Position numbers and translations under genes: made by a program
Part shown: positions 42,901-54,498 of the stretch, piece by piece
Layout of the letters: every line of letters starts with the position of its first letter
Numbering within the stretch: position 1 is the stretch's first letter
Assembly: GCA_033063855.1 (NCBI GenBank)
Contig: CP093829.1
Coordinates: 5,466,243-5,530,242 of the forward strand
Direction of reading: 5' to 3'
Source: Smittia aterrima
Lineage: Eukaryota; Arthropoda; Insecta; Diptera; Chironomidae
DNA length: 64,000 nt
The notes under the pieces: model-generated
Databases searched by the model: none
The model's input: the letters and a program-made list of their open reading frames with translations, nothing else
Told to the model about the DNA's origin: nothing

Positions 42901-45900
42901 TTTCAATTACGAACCCATTTGGTCAGCGGCATACATCGTGACGCAACTCTTTTCGTTCCTCTAATTGCGTCCGCCAATTCTAATTTTAAATAATGTTCTC
43001 GGTCGTTTGGCAACGACGCCCTTAAATGCAGGAATATCTTCACGCAGAGGAAAGTCGACGACGCGCCCTTGAAAGCCCATCTCGAAATAAATTCTTGCTA
43101 CATCGGGAAAATAAAAGGTTTTCAATCAAACCCGCCAATAGCTTTCAATAGCCAGGCTTAGCACATTTCATTCCCTTCGACATGTTGCCGATAAACATTT
43201 TTGTTCTATTTTTATCATAGCGCGCGCAAAAAAGAGTCAGAAACTATATCGCGAGTTTGAAAATGATTTAAAAGCTTTTTGTGTGCGCCTTCAATCGCGA
43301 GAGAACAAAAATTTATTAAACAAAAAATTTCTCTTTCGTCTATTTATAGATGATCTCGTTTCTTGTGCCGCTGCCGTTTGCGAGGAAATCTCCAAAAAGT
43401 CTTTTTCTTCTCATCGCTTCAATTTGATTTCAATAGAGATGTTTTATCAATTTTCTCGAACCCGATCGGTAGCTGGCGAGGCGATTCATTAAAGCAAGAT
43501 GATGTTTCAGGGTCAGAGCGTCAAGTGGAGGAGAGAACCACAAGGTTGAAAATTCTAACTTCTCACAAACCGAGCATTGGACTTTCAAAGGTTCACAGAC
43601 GCAACTCAGGAGTCTGGCAAATGCTCAATCTCGTCATCACGAGTTTTTTCGTCATCAGACGTGAAGCCGGTGTGTTTCAAAGGAGAAAACGTGACAAATT
43701 CTTTTTATTAATTGATGTTTTGATGCCCGAAAGTCAACATCGTTTCTCTCTCTCTGTGTGAGATCAACAAAAAGTGTTCGAGACAACAGAGCTCCATTCA
43801 TGTGAACTGAAGCTTATCAGCACCTCATATCATTCACTTCCCTCTCGCGTAATTCTGTCTTCGATCGTCGTCGTCATGTTACCATCCGATCTTTCAGTGA
43901 AAACAAATCCAACAACAAGACAATTCGTAAGGTTTGTGCGACATGAATGAGCGATGGAAGTGGAGAGAAGACGGAAAAATTTCCATTGCATTTTGGCCAT
44001 CGTCTTGAAGACGATGCGAATGTGCATCCATCAACAAATAAGGAATTGCAGAGTTCGCAACAATAAATCATCTTTTTATGATCGTCAAGTTGATCGAGAG
44101 AAGAAGATTTTTCATCTCGAATGAATGCATAGCCATTTTCAAAGCGAATGGATTCAGACAATCTCTTCGCTCACACAGAGTTTTGTTGGAAAATAATTAC
44201 GAGCTATTAAGTAATTAAGATCACCAATGGATTCGCGTCGTACATTGACCCCTCGCCGGCAAATCCAGCTGAATTCGAAGCCGCGATCTCCGACAACAAT
44301 GAACCGAAGCGGCAGAAGCGAAAAGGCCACACTGAGCGATTTGCGCTATACGATTTCTATTTTTATTGCGACTGCATTGAGCTGGCAATGCAAAGCACAA
44401 GTGGCATCTGACTTTCAAGAATTCCTTTCGTCTAAAATGATTTACATCGAGCGAACCGAGTTTTGTGCTGTCGAACTGACCGATGGAAATGGAAATTATC
44501 GCAAATGGAGAATCGCCGCCTGATAAGGAATTTAAATCAATTCTAAACAGAAAGTCAAAGCGCGTTCGTTAGTTTCAAAACTTTTGACTCAGAATCAGAC
44601 AAACCATTATTGAGTTAGATAAGAACATTGTGACTAAAATGCACGAGAAATTGAGTGAAAGCTGTGTTGCCAAACTTGACTCGTCGTCGCTTTAAATTGT
44701 CATCACTTCTCGACAATTAGCAGGACTGTTGATTTAATGGAAGTCAAATCGAGAGAAATAAATTTTGTTGGTAAATTATTTGCAGACATGATGTCGTCAT
44801 CGGATGAGTGAAAGAACTTTGAAGTCACTTCATGAATGATAGTTCAACTCAGCAGTTTCATTAATAAGTTTCAAACCATCATTGATCCATCCGTCAACTG
44901 TTTGCACAACTGGCGCTGCCGAGAGGTTTGTTCATCATTTCATGAATGAAAACACTTCGCTCATGACTCACAAAGCAGAAATTGAGCTATCAACATCAAG
45001 CAATGTGAAGTTGTTTTATCAATTTATGCCCATTCGCGAATCGTGCTGGAGCCGTTTCAATCAAACAAAAGCGTTTTGTATAATTAACAAATGAAAATCC
45101 GCATGTCGTGGGCGGCCATTTCGTGTTAGAATCTCTGTTCTAGCTCAAGCCTCACCCCGAGACTTCTCCATCGCAATGAAATCTCATCGAAGCTGAGCCG
45201 ATCGTGAAGTTTCTCATTTAATGACATCGAAGCGATAACCACAACCGATGCTCATTTGCATCGAGAAACATTTTTTGTTTACTTCGATTAAAAAGTGCTT
45301 CTGATTGAGGCTTCGCGGAGGAGTCGAGAGATGGACAGCCGAGGGTTGACCACAACTGATCGTGAGGAGTTAATTGCGTCATTTGTTATCAACAATTTCA
45401 TTGCGCTACATAACTCTGTCGTCGACTATTGTGTTGGTTCAGAATGTGTCATTATCACGTAAAAGAAAAGAAAACCGCAGTTGACGATTTCACGTAATTG
45501 CGAGCGACGATTTTGTGCGTACAGGGATTGGAATATTTCATTAAGCAAACAAGAAACAACGAATCTCCCAAAACTCTTCCAAGCCACGAGTGCGTGACGA
45601 TGAGTCGTTTGTTGTGATTTGTTTCGCGCGATTCTTGCATAAACTGATGCTGAGTGGCGTTCACCCACAGTTGAAGCAGAATCGGAAGCAATAAGTTTAC
45701 AAAGTGGAAAGTTGCGGAGAGAAATTAAGAGCAGAGCACTGAAATCATCTCAGATGGAACCAAGCGCATCAGAAACAAGCTCAAAGCTTTTTAGGGCTTG
45801 ACGATGTTGTTGAAGAATCATGTCAATTGCTGCAACAACTTATCATGCAATTCATCTGTCCAATCGACGAGCATTCCAATCAATGCGACATAACATTCCA

Positions 45901-48791
45901 GTCGATCGTTCGTGATCACAATTCACAATCTCCCTCGAGAATTGAACTTTTATGTTCGAAGACGACGTTTATGGATTTCTTTGCATCTGGTTTTGTTCTC
46001 GTGCGCGCGTTCCATTGATCAGACATTACATTAACTCATCCGAAAAGCAGAAATGATTTATCAGAAGCCCGCTCCGGACTCGATCAACTTCAGATCTCAC
46101 AAGGACGCAAAGATTTACGAGCAGACCAAAACGCTATTCATAATATTTCGCAAAAAGAAATAACTCTTCATCAAATAATTACGATCGCGTCTGAATCGAA
46201 TTTGCGTTAGTCGAATACATTAACTCGATTTACTAATTAGATCCTCAAGATAATCAATTGCAATTGCGACTCGTCCAAGCCTTTCGCTCTTCGAACGTTT
46301 ACAAGCACGACGACGACGAGGGAATTTCGATTCTCTTCTGCGCGTTCAAGAGCGTGTTAATTGCGATTTGTTATAGTCACATTCATGCTTTTGCCAGCGA
46401 TGGCCACATACATGCAAACACATGATTAAGCTCTCGCTGTTTTTTTTTTATTTTTTCGGGGCAACTAAAACGAAACGAGAAATTAATTCGAAGTAAACGC
46501 TTCGTCGTTGTCAAGCATGGCTTCTAATTGAATGTCTCATTATGCCAGGGCAGTGCTTGAATATTGCGAATGAACTTTGAAATGATCTTGCAGTGACAAT
46601 CGGGAAGATCATCGGTAAGGTTAGTTACGAAATGTTTATGAGCCCTTTTAATGTCAACTGCAGCTTTGGATTAAGCGAATTTACGATTTCGTGCTGTGAT
46701 CGGAAAAATCAATGAAAAGTCAAGGTTTAAGAGAATTGACACAAATCGACAGCGAAGTTGAAGAATTCCAATCTATTTAAAATGCAGGGAGTGCACAACG
46801 ATTGGGAAAGCCACCGCAGTTTAATCGAATTAAGTCGTTAAGTTGAAGCAGAGAGATTACAACTTTCCCACCTTCGACTTTTTTTATTTTCATTTCTCGT
46901 TTCCATTCTAATGAACACGTTAGCGTCTTTGTGAGCTGCTGCTGCACTCGTTCCCAAGCTTGTTGGCACGTCGATGACAATCGGAATTGTATCAAATGTC
47001 TCGACCGACACAGCTGAGCGCGGATGGATTTCACAAGTTCTCTTTGACGTCATCACGCGAACTAATGGGAAGGTGATTAGCAGATCGATGTAACTGCGAA
47101 GATTGATTTAAAGTCACTCATCGAGAATTTACCGAAGCCATCAATAAACATTTCTTATCAATCGGAAGACTTCTCCCCGACGAGAGCGATGACATATATT
47201 CGTCAAGTCTTGTTATCGAAAACTTTGTAATAAGTCAAACACATGTAACGCGATTTAATCAATTTTGAACGTAAATAAAAGTCAACTCGCTGGCGATGAA
47301 ATCAAGAAAGCGACTCGGGGAAAACTCGAAACTACCGAAGAAGTTTATTCACGTTTTCGTTTCGTCTTAAATCATTAAAACAACTTCGGAGCATGATTCT
47401 GGGAACGCGGGCAACCGGAGAAGAAGATTGCATCATGTGTGCGCTTACTGGAACATAAGCGAGCGGAGATATTGTTGAGTAAAAGTTTCCGCGAAATTTT
47501 CTTTTATCTAAATATTTACAGTAAACGGGGCGTAAAGTCCAACTCGCTCCAAGTTGTAATGCAAGCGTAGCAGTCACTTTTTTAAAATCTATAATTGAAT
47601 TTCGAGGAAATCGGGAGCACAGCAATTAATGGGTCAAACGATGAAATATTGGGAGCAATGAGCGTTTGCTTGGCGATAATTAAGAGTCGTTGAGACCACC
47701 GCACTTGGCTTGGCTGTCTCTCATCAATGAATTATTCACCAGTCGTGTTGCATCCGAGTGCTAATGCATTTAAAATGGTCTTATCAGTGTAGAACACGTT
47801 TAAGTCACAGCAGCGCAACGAAACTCGCTCTCCGCTTCATTAATAAATCATAGATTGATGTGCAATTATGATGAGCACATTAAGTAAGTCGCTTGCTCAT
47901 TTGCCATCAAAGGAAATGTCATCAAACGATTTTATTTATCTCAATGTCTCTATCTAAGCGATCAAGGGAGACGTTTACAGAATTGGGTCAATCACTTTGT
48001 TTAATTTCTTATCACAACCCTTTTTTGCGATCGTCAACGACTCTTCAGCTGTGCTCATTAAACAACCAAAACATCAAAAACGATGAAATAAAAATGATGA
48101 CAACAACAAAATTCGCGAAAAAGAGTTTTTACGCGATTTCTTCTGGCACTCAACATGCTCACATACATTCACGAGCGCGGCTCATTACACTTCATTCGGG
48201 GATCGGTTTGAATGGAAGAAGAAGCAACTGGTGTGCAAGAAAAGAGTTTCGCTTATGGCTTTATCGGACAATCTGTCTCGAGCGTCCTCGACAAGATCCA
48301 GCGACAGATCCAGAGCTCACTTCTCCCGTTTGTGTATTTTCTTACGTTTTTTTTTCGCTTGTTTGAGAGAGATTCTAAAAATAATCATTTTATTTCAACT
48401 TTTTTCCCTTCTCCGCTTGTAAAAATGCGAAGAGTTCCACCGAAAAGAAAAAAAGATTCGAAAATTTCTTGAGACGATTGCAAAGCGAAAGTTTTCACAT
48501 TTAGCGAAATTTCCAGTGAACTGAAGTTATTGTGATGATAGTTACTTGATGGAGGGCAGTTAATCCGTCAACGTTGGCTGTATTGATGTCAGCACCGCCA
48601 CTGTTGAGCATGTTTAAGACTTCATCTTTGTCACCAGCAGCGCAAGCCGCGAGGAATATGCAACCAGCGGAAAATCTCACTTTTCTATCACTCGCAGTCT
48701 TTGGCAACACCGATTCGCGATTGGTTTCGGAATCCTCATATCGTTTGAGCTGCTCGACCCGTTTCGAGAAGGCCGTCTTATTAAGAGCCAT
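30824..48791 (-). CDS. Mbs: Myosin phosphatase targeting subunit (Mbs/MYPT)
   Basis: Exons read from splice signals with matching phases: 48791-48546, 42770-42658, 42599-41968, 41874-41800, 41523-41395, 41333-41255, 40921-40739, 40583-40506, 40394-40107, 39814-39649, 39473-38844, 38593-38392, 38336-38212, 38147-38088, 35313-34570, 34483-34374, 34319-34229, 32752-32666, then alternative ends 31914-31801 or 30910-30824. Targets protein phosphatase 1 to myosin II: PP1-binding RKVRF, ankyrin repeats (exons 1-3), an acidic stretch, the first ROCK site RRSTQGVTL (exon 10), the second KRRSTGVV (exon 13), and a C-terminal coil (REKRAMERKISEMEEELK). The 5.8-kb first intron is the longest. The exon at 35313 may instead be a first exon. 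The acceptor before 40921 is weak. Confidence 0.9.
30911..31800. other. Between alternative Mbs ends: intronic, with decayed coil sequence
   Basis: About 31000-31160 (+) gives short coil-like segments (KALQVVVKKLQQNINKAR) broken by stops, perhaps debris of a coiled-coil gene like that at 27857. Otherwise AT-rich. Confidence 0.35.
31801..31914 (-). CDS. Mbs: Mbs alternative last exon A
   Basis: Codons for QLQKYKQENERLRAENRALT, then VVSKLT and a short tail, stop TAG at 31803-31801. It has the same layout as exon B but a different sequence, giving a leucine-zipper-type end. Acceptor GCTGAAG has a poor pyrimidine tract; phase fits. Confidence 0.8.
   Translation of the reverse strand, partial: QLQKYKQENERLRAENRALTRVVSKLTTSAQNQLLNK
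31990..32175. repeat. Simple-sequence tracts
   Basis: A purine-rich AAAGAAAGAAAG tract around 32010 and a GT-rich microsatellite around 32153-32175, in an Mbs intron. Confidence 0.6.
32856..34040 (+). CDS. Membrane-anchored double lysozyme-like protein nested in Mbs intron
   Basis: Single coding exon, 394 aa, opposite strand to Mbs, wholly inside the intron between Mbs exons 34319-34229 and 32752-32666. Same architecture as the gene at 25131: signal peptide, two eight-Cys lysozyme domains, Thr-rich linker, transmembrane helix, identical tail (KRDRVHEYENPISL). Catalytic positions are again Leu (CIARIL, CIANLL) and Phe (TGFIGIY, GGFLGPY). It is the presumed ancestral copy, because the copy at 25131 carries a dead fragment of the flanking Mbs exon. 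Membrane-proximal stalk and linker diverge most. Confidence 0.92.
   Translation: MKFKSIIQSLAVISVLCCDLASSKIINVCEFAVELYRTHDIPRDEIYKHLCIARILHSGKESNTPETGFIGIYGIGSQWWCGKEEEGGGCDVKCSDLVDDDIADDVKCANLIISQQGTRAWGSSEIFCKSEYEEKTNFCLENEEKIEFLKEFQPNNVTIATTSQEPVTIKTTSQEIPSEIEMIATSTTTTTPIRKEVSKEEICDFVFHLYETHELAQDEIYKHLCIANLLHRKRDAGGFLGPYGIGSEWWCGKEEKGGGCDVKCSDLLDDDITDDVRCAIKILSDLGMKAWHASESYCKSTHQKQVDSCLEDHGFYDLATEDQEFVTVITTSVNSRKMKNSRISVEESSNGVQYFFLFLFLSTLCAALIVVGIKYRSRIFKRDRVHEYENPISL
34570..35313 (-). CDS. Mbs: Mbs Ser/Tyr-rich exon, possible alternative first exon
   Basis: Encodes 248 residues, low complexity, rich in Ser, Tyr, Asn and Arg (starts MSFRSRSTSRPVAPPRRRSS), joined in phase 0 to the coil exons. 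An ATG stands at the very start, no good polypyrimidine acceptor precedes it, and nearly 2.8 kb separate it from the upstream exon. It may therefore start a short isoform that has the coil but lacks PP1-binding and ankyrin parts. An internal exon using GAG before AAAATG would also be in phase. Confidence 0.65.
35314..38087. other. Mbs intron / possible internal promoter
   Basis: No coding exon recognised. 35500-35800 is less AT-rich and lies just upstream of the possible first exon, the place to expect an internal promoter. The rest is AT-rich with no clear repeats. Confidence 0.4.
42771..48545. other. Mbs first intron, 5.8 kb
   Basis: Longest intron in the window. Several open frames of 60-160 codons occur on both strands, but none has a recognisable domain, signal peptide or splice support, so I call none. 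Such a long first intron in a compact genome commonly holds enhancers. Confidence 0.5.
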
Positions 48792-50112
48792 TACAATCTT
48801 TCACAATCTTTTCTTTTCTTCCCAATAATTTTTTTTTTATTTTTATTTCTTCTGTTTAATGCTTTCCGCCACTTCCCCGACCGTATTCGATAAACTTAAC
48901 ACTAACACTAAACTCTGGTCGATTGGATTTTCTCGCCCTTGTCGTTCCTTTGATTTTCTTTTTGAAATTAAGCGAAATTCATATTTCCAACTGAGCCCAA
49001 ACTGGTCGAATATTCTGAGCAAATCGAGGGGCTATGCATCTGTTTACAACAAGGATGTCCCCTCGACTTCCAATTCTTCACAAGGATGTCCCTTCGCGTT
49101 TTGCTCTCTTCATTTCCTTCAGATGTCGCTTTTTTAGAGTGATTACAAAGCGACATCTATCCACAACCCAGAACAGAACCGTTCAAAACGATCAAAAACC
49201 TTTTAAATTCGCTTGAATTGTGGGAGACCGTTAAAATAAAGTTTTGAATTGAATTTTTAATCGAATCTCCATTCCTTTATTTGCTTAAAATAAACTCTTA
49301 TCAAGAAGATACTAAAGATACGAATTGTCTATTTGTTTTATGATTCTTTCAATGAGCAATCTACGAATCAACAGGTTTCTTTAAAGTTGCGCAGTTCAAA
49401 TTGAATTGCGATCAATCCTTGATGAAGAAAGAAAATCCTTTCTTCGCTTTCCGCATTTTGCGATGCAACCTTATTCTTTCATTCTTTCAAGGGCATAACC
49501 TCATTACCGACTTTCCTTATGTTCAACTACGTTTTTGAAATCTATATTTAGAGCAACTCAAGGAAATTCAGGAAGTTATTGTTTTTCTTGAAGCATCTTG
49601 CGAACCACTGCAATTTAAAGGAAGTTTCGTAATGATTTCTCAATTAAAATTTTTCATACCGTAGCTTAAAACATCTTCGATTAAAAATCCACAAATAATA
49701 TCGAGGATTCGTCCGATGGCTTTGCAAACTAAGCTGGTTAATTTAATTATAGAAAAAAGAACGAAAATAATAAACAACGACAAGAAAGAGGCAACTTTAA
49801 ACAACTGCGAAGACATTTCTCTAAATTTTTTCGATAACTGTCGGAAACTTCAAAGTTTACTGAGATCATTAATTGAATTATTCGGTAATTAGTTCAATGA
49901 CCTAGTGTTCAATGTTCAATTTCTGAAAAATTCACTTAAATTCTGTTGTACGTAAGTTCTGTTGTATTTAATTCCACTGATAAGATATCAGTGAGATAAG
50001 ATATTTACTCGCGATATGAGCGTGCGCAAATCGCTCTTCTTCCCAGTTCAAATGAAAACTCCGAGCTTCGAAGTTTAAAAAATAAAAAATATTAAAAAAG
50101 ATTTAAAAAAGA
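48792..50112. other. Divergent intergenic region between Mbs and the first IAP
   Basis: Presumably the Mbs 5' UTR and promoter on the left (minus). It contains an inverted repeat AGATGTCGCTTT (49121-49132) / AAAGCGACATCT (49147-49158) and a direct repeat CAAGGATGTCCC (near 49051 and 49081). Otherwise AT-rich. Confidence 0.4.
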
Positions 50113-51051
50113 ATGGAAAAGTTTGCTCGAAAATTTAGTAAAACAATTCAGCTCAACAGGAAGTTAAGAACTGATTCAAATTGTGAACTTGATTTAACCG
50201 ATTACGATTTGAACAAGGAAGTTGATCGAAACAGGACATTCGTCGATAATCATTGGAGTCATAGAAATGCCCAGTCTGAAGATCTTGCATTATTGGGCTT
50301 CTACTTTGTAATGAAGCCTGGTACTGTGTGTTGTTACTTTTGCAATCTCATGTTAGAACATTTTCCCCGTAATTGTGAAATATTAAAGGAACATTTGAAG
50401 TTTTCTCCGAACTGTCCGTTGCTGATACGTCGACAAACCGATAACATTCCAATTGATTCGGAAGAATTGGATAAGATTTTACCACCAGTCACTTATGACG
50501 AGTGTGGTTCGGGAAGAAGAAAGAAATCAAAAGTAGAAGAAGACGTCAAATATCCTGAATTTCGTCTTCCATCAGTTCGAATCGATTCATTCAAGCATTG
50601 GCCAGTCGGCATCAAACAGAAGCCAAAAGATTTAGCAGAAGCTGGATTTTTCTACAAAGGACAATCGGATAGGACGATTTGCTTTTCATGTGGTCACGAG
50701 ATAGGGCAATGGGAAGAAGACGACAATCCTTGGGTCGAGCACAAAAAATTCTCAAGTGATTGCAATTATTTGAAAATGAATCACGAACAACTAAAAATCA
50801 ATGAAAAAAAGTATGAAGAGCTCATGAAATCGAAGATTCCAGCTGAAGAAGTGACTAAGGATGACGAAGAGGATTCAGAGGAAGTCAAACTTGAATCAGC
50901 TTGTAAGATTTGTTTAACAAAAAAGTCTTCAGTGGTTTTTCTCCCATGCAAGCATGTCGTCGTTTGCGGTGAATGTTCCTTCGGTGTTGAGGGAAAATGT
51001 CCTTACTGCCGAAGTGAGATCACTGACAAGATTCCTTTATATTACGCGTAA
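50113..51051 (+). CDS. Inhibitor of apoptosis protein, divergent (2 BIR + RING)
   Basis: Single exon, 312 aa. BIR1 about 38-108: zinc ligands CYFC, then His and Cys (EHLKFSPNC) are present, but the strand normally carrying the groove Trp and acidic residues (GMWEEGDD in the sister gene) reads LMLEHFPRN. BIR2 about 155-225 is typical (GFFYKG, CFSCG, QWEEDDNPWVEH). RING about 266-300 is C3HC4 (CKICLTKKSS to CPYCR). IAPs bind and ubiquitinate caspases in the cytosol. The altered BIR1 groove predicts weaker binding of caspase or IAP-antagonist N-termini there. AATAAA at 51056. A tandem paralogue of the gene at 54499. Confidence 0.92.
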   Translation: MEKFARKFSKTIQLNRKLRTDSNCELDLTDYDLNKEVDRNRTFVDNHWSHRNAQSEDLALLGFYFVMKPGTVCCYFCNLMLEHFPRNCEILKEHLKFSPNCPLLIRRQTDNIPIDSEELDKILPPVTYDECGSGRRKKSKVEEDVKYPEFRLPSVRIDSFKHWPVGIKQKPKDLAEAGFFYKGQSDRTICFSCGHEIGQWEEDDNPWVEHKKFSSDCNYLKMNHEQLKINEKKYEELMKSKIPAEEVTKDDEEDSEEVKLESACKICLTKKSSVVFLPCKHVVVCGECSFGVEGKCPYCRSEITDKIPLYYA

Positions 51052-53943
51052 ACTAGAATAAACAATTGGCCAAATAGAAAAATAAAATTCACCTCTACCT
51101 GACATCGTCAACACTCTCTTTTTTTATCTAATCGGAGAGTGCTTGTAAAATGGCGCAAAAACACTTTAGATTTGACAAACCTTCAAATGATATTACGAAA
51201 ATATTTACAGGAAAAGTTCTCAATCATCGCTGTTTGTTATTTACTCGGGATTTTTCCACTGAATAACAACAGCAACACGACTTGCCAGAAGGAAAATGAA
51301 TTACGATTTGAGTAATTACCTGAGTCGAGTAATTAGTTGATTTGGAAAAACACCAAACCTTGTTCAATCCAAGAAACTTCTAAACATATCAGCAAACATC
51401 TGGACTGACGATGACTGACACGAGACATAAGTACGATCTACAGCTGGGTCAGGAAAGCTGTTGAATAATATTAAGGACTACTCTAAGAGGTTCAATGTAA
51501 AATGTTGATCCAATTCCAAATAAAAAATATTTATTCGTCGATTCAGTCTTTTCTAAGAATAAGAGCAGCTGCTTCACACGATGGCGCCAGTCTCCTTTTA
51601 TATCTTATCGTGTTCCTGATTTCTCATTAAGCTTATCTTTAATGAGTTCTTAGTTCAATTCTGCAATTCCGTCTGCAAGAAAATTTTAGTCACAATCAAT
51701 TACGTCAGATGATGATTTTGCATATAATAAAAAGATTTCGCAATTTCCGTTGTTGTTTTGAGCATGTTCTACGTTTCATTTCGTTCCGCGCGGCATATTT
51801 ATGTGAATCTCGAGTTTCATAGAATGACGAATTGTTTGAGAATCCCCTCAAGTTCTCTGATAGAAGCAGCAACAAATCTATTGCGCAATTTCGATCTACT
51901 TAAATTAGCGGAAAAAATTCCACAAGGCCTTGCGGCTCTCTCTCATGCAGTAAACAATGATCTCAAACAATCCTCTCAGCGAATATCAAACAAACTGGTT
52001 GGGAAAAACATTTTCTATCGCATTAAGTTAGAATTTCTATCTCACTGCGCTGTGGAATCGATTTCGAGTAATTTTTGAAGGGGAATAAATTTAGCTGGGA
52101 CGGAAGTTCTCTCTCACGAAACAAGCCTCGATTGTCAGTTATTATTCAACAGCGAAGAGCGTTAGTTGCGTTTTTGTACAAATCGAAAGCATTCATTGAG
52201 AAGGAAGAAGAAGAAGTAACAGAAGTAAAAGTTAATTATCGTCGTTCACTTTCGAACTATTTCTGGATTAGAAAAGTTTACTTGTACCTGAATTGGATTT
52301 ACATATTTAAAGAACAGAAAAGAGATTTTTATTTGAAAGGAAATTTCCACTTCACGGCTTGGCTCATCATGGTAAGTAACTCGCGAAAACTTTCTTTTTA
52401 TCTTTCGCCGACAAATGTGTAAAAAACCAAAACAAAAAGTTGTAAAAGAAAAATCTTTGTAGATGAAAACTTAGTGCGTAATAAGAAAGACAGAGATTGT
52501 GATTTCATTCATAAATAATCAATAAGACGTTTGTGTGAGTGTTGAAGAGATTGACAAGGCCACTCGAGATTAATTTTTATTTCTCGACTCATCTTAAAGA
52601 TTGTTTTTGGCGGATGAGTTTTTGGCAGTGGCGAAGTTTAGTCATTATAATTTTAAGAAAATACTGACGCCATATGCTCACAAATATTTATGCGTTTGTG
52701 TGCTTCGTTCAGCTGCTTTTAAATCATTTGTGAAACAGGGAAATGAGGGAGCGTCCGGTTGCCAGTGACGTCACGAAAATTATTTTTAAAAAATATTTTT
52801 CATCAATTTCTAATTAATTTCTGGGAATTTTATTTTTCCTTCTTTTTCTCTTGAAACTGGTTTGACGTCACTTTCGGGGATTTTTTCACACACACTCTTG
52901 CAAAAATATACGAAATGAGTGTTTCTTTGAAAGCGTCTGAAGTCGCCATAGAAAATTTCTCGTCAGTCTCTCAAGTGAAACTCAACAAATCGAATCGTGT
53001 TCTGTATCTCGGTTTAAAATTAATTTTAAAACCAAAAAAAACTTCAAATTGGTCGTGTATGTTAAAAAATTATGAACAATCTATAAAGAATTGCGTTCAG
53101 TTTGTGATAAAGAAGTTTAAAAGGTGAATTAAGAAATATTTTTTTTTGTAAATGTGTGCCAACTGTACATTCACCCATTCGTTTTGAAAGCTTCTTTTTT
53201 TCGCTTAGCGAAGCTTGTGACTTTGTGAGTTAATGAGAATCGACTGAGTTGGCATCGAATTCACTCAGTCAAAGTGTTGGAAAGTTGTTTAAATAACGCA
53301 GACCGCATCCAGACAAATTTGTTTTTCCATGAGATGCGAAGTTTATCGATTTTTCCTTCGTCCTCCGTTCAAAGTCGTTATTGTCTGGGTTGTGAATGTT
53401 TTTGCTAAAAATAGATTTTACGAAAGGACGTCGCAAATCAAGTAACAAAAAGAAGAAACTCTAAATTTATTCCAAAGTCTCAATGTGGTTTCTGATAAGA
53501 AAAGTCATTCCCAGCAAATGAAGTTTGTGATTATTGAACAATTTTCTTCAGTTCAAATGAAGCCAGCGAGTAAAAGGAAGAATAAGAAATAAAATAAAAA
53601 CTTGCTGAACGGCATTCCACGATCGCGGCTCTACAAGACTTTCAAATAATACAGACACAGAGGCCGTGGAAGAGAAATATAACCATTGAGCGTTGAGTGG
53701 GAACGGAAAAGATCAAAATATCATGTAACGCGTCAGGGCTGTAGTTGCTTTCAAGTGAAACTTAAAAATTATCTCCCACAAAACAATTTATCTCGTTCGC
53801 TAAATATTTGAATACAATTGCGAATATTTTTCGACGCCCCCCTAACTTCAGCTCTGGCTTCTCAATGTTGATCGCGTCGTGAGGTCGATTTCATTGTGTG
53901 ATGTTTGTTTTTTATGAACGCTTTGCTTGTGTTGAAACCTCGC
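51052..53943. other. Intergenic region between IAP genes
   Basis: AT-rich; open frames at 51758-52078 and 52075-52422 (+) have no recognisable domain and overlap end to end by chance. It probably holds upstream regulatory sequence and untranslated exons of the second IAP. A GC-richer patch with paired GACGTCA-type motifs lies near 52760-52870. Confidence 0.35.
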
Positions 53944-54368
53944 TATAAAAAGTTTAAAAGCGATTGAATCATGAACTCGAGACGAAAGTATCCTCAACAG
54001 TTATTATCCTTACAAAAATGCATCGAATGGCCTTCAAAGCCCTGCATCACAAAACGCATACAGAAGAGAGATTGTGCATTCCACACACAATTCTCTGCTG
54101 CGTCTCAGCACGTACAAAGAAAATAAATGTTAGAATGGGAGCGGAAGACAACAAAGACCCTCTCGACATAAAATCTCGTCTGGAATTTCTCAGAAGGATC
54201 TTCGAATTGGAAAAGAAATTCCTAAGTCTTGGGGTCGATGATGTCACGTCCTTTACAAGCTTGAATGACGACCGATCCCTTATAGCGAAAGATAAATTAA
54301 AGAACGACATAAACGTTTATCACATTTTTGAGAATGGAAAATTCCATGAAAGATATTTTCAAACGTAA
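53944..54368 (+). CDS. Possible small gene with TATA box, or IAP 5' leader
   Basis: TATAAAA at 53944 is followed by an open frame with ATG at 54018 and stop at 54366-54368 (116 aa). The second half is charged and helix-like (SRLEFLRRIFELEKKFLSLG). I recognise no family. An alternative reading is that the TATA box starts the second IAP's transcript, and this stretch is its first exon and intron, since an acceptor (CTCTTTGCAG) lies at 54470, just before that gene's ATG. Confidence 0.35.
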
Positions 54369-54498
54369 ACAAGACTGCGATGAGTCTTTTCGCCATTTGT
54401 TTATTTTCGATTACACTTTGCGACTTTGTAAACCTTAATTAATCTTGACATTTTGTTTTTCTCTTTGCAGAGCCGTTTCTTTGATAATTCCAAGAAAG

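Noticed and set aside
43283..48472. Various open frames of 60-157 codons in the long Mbs intron
   Set aside because: No domains, signal peptides, splice support or codon bias visible; expected by chance in 5.8 kb.
51758..52422. Two consecutive open frames between the IAP genes
   Set aside because: No recognisable domain, no promoter, and low-complexity composition; could be UTR sequence.
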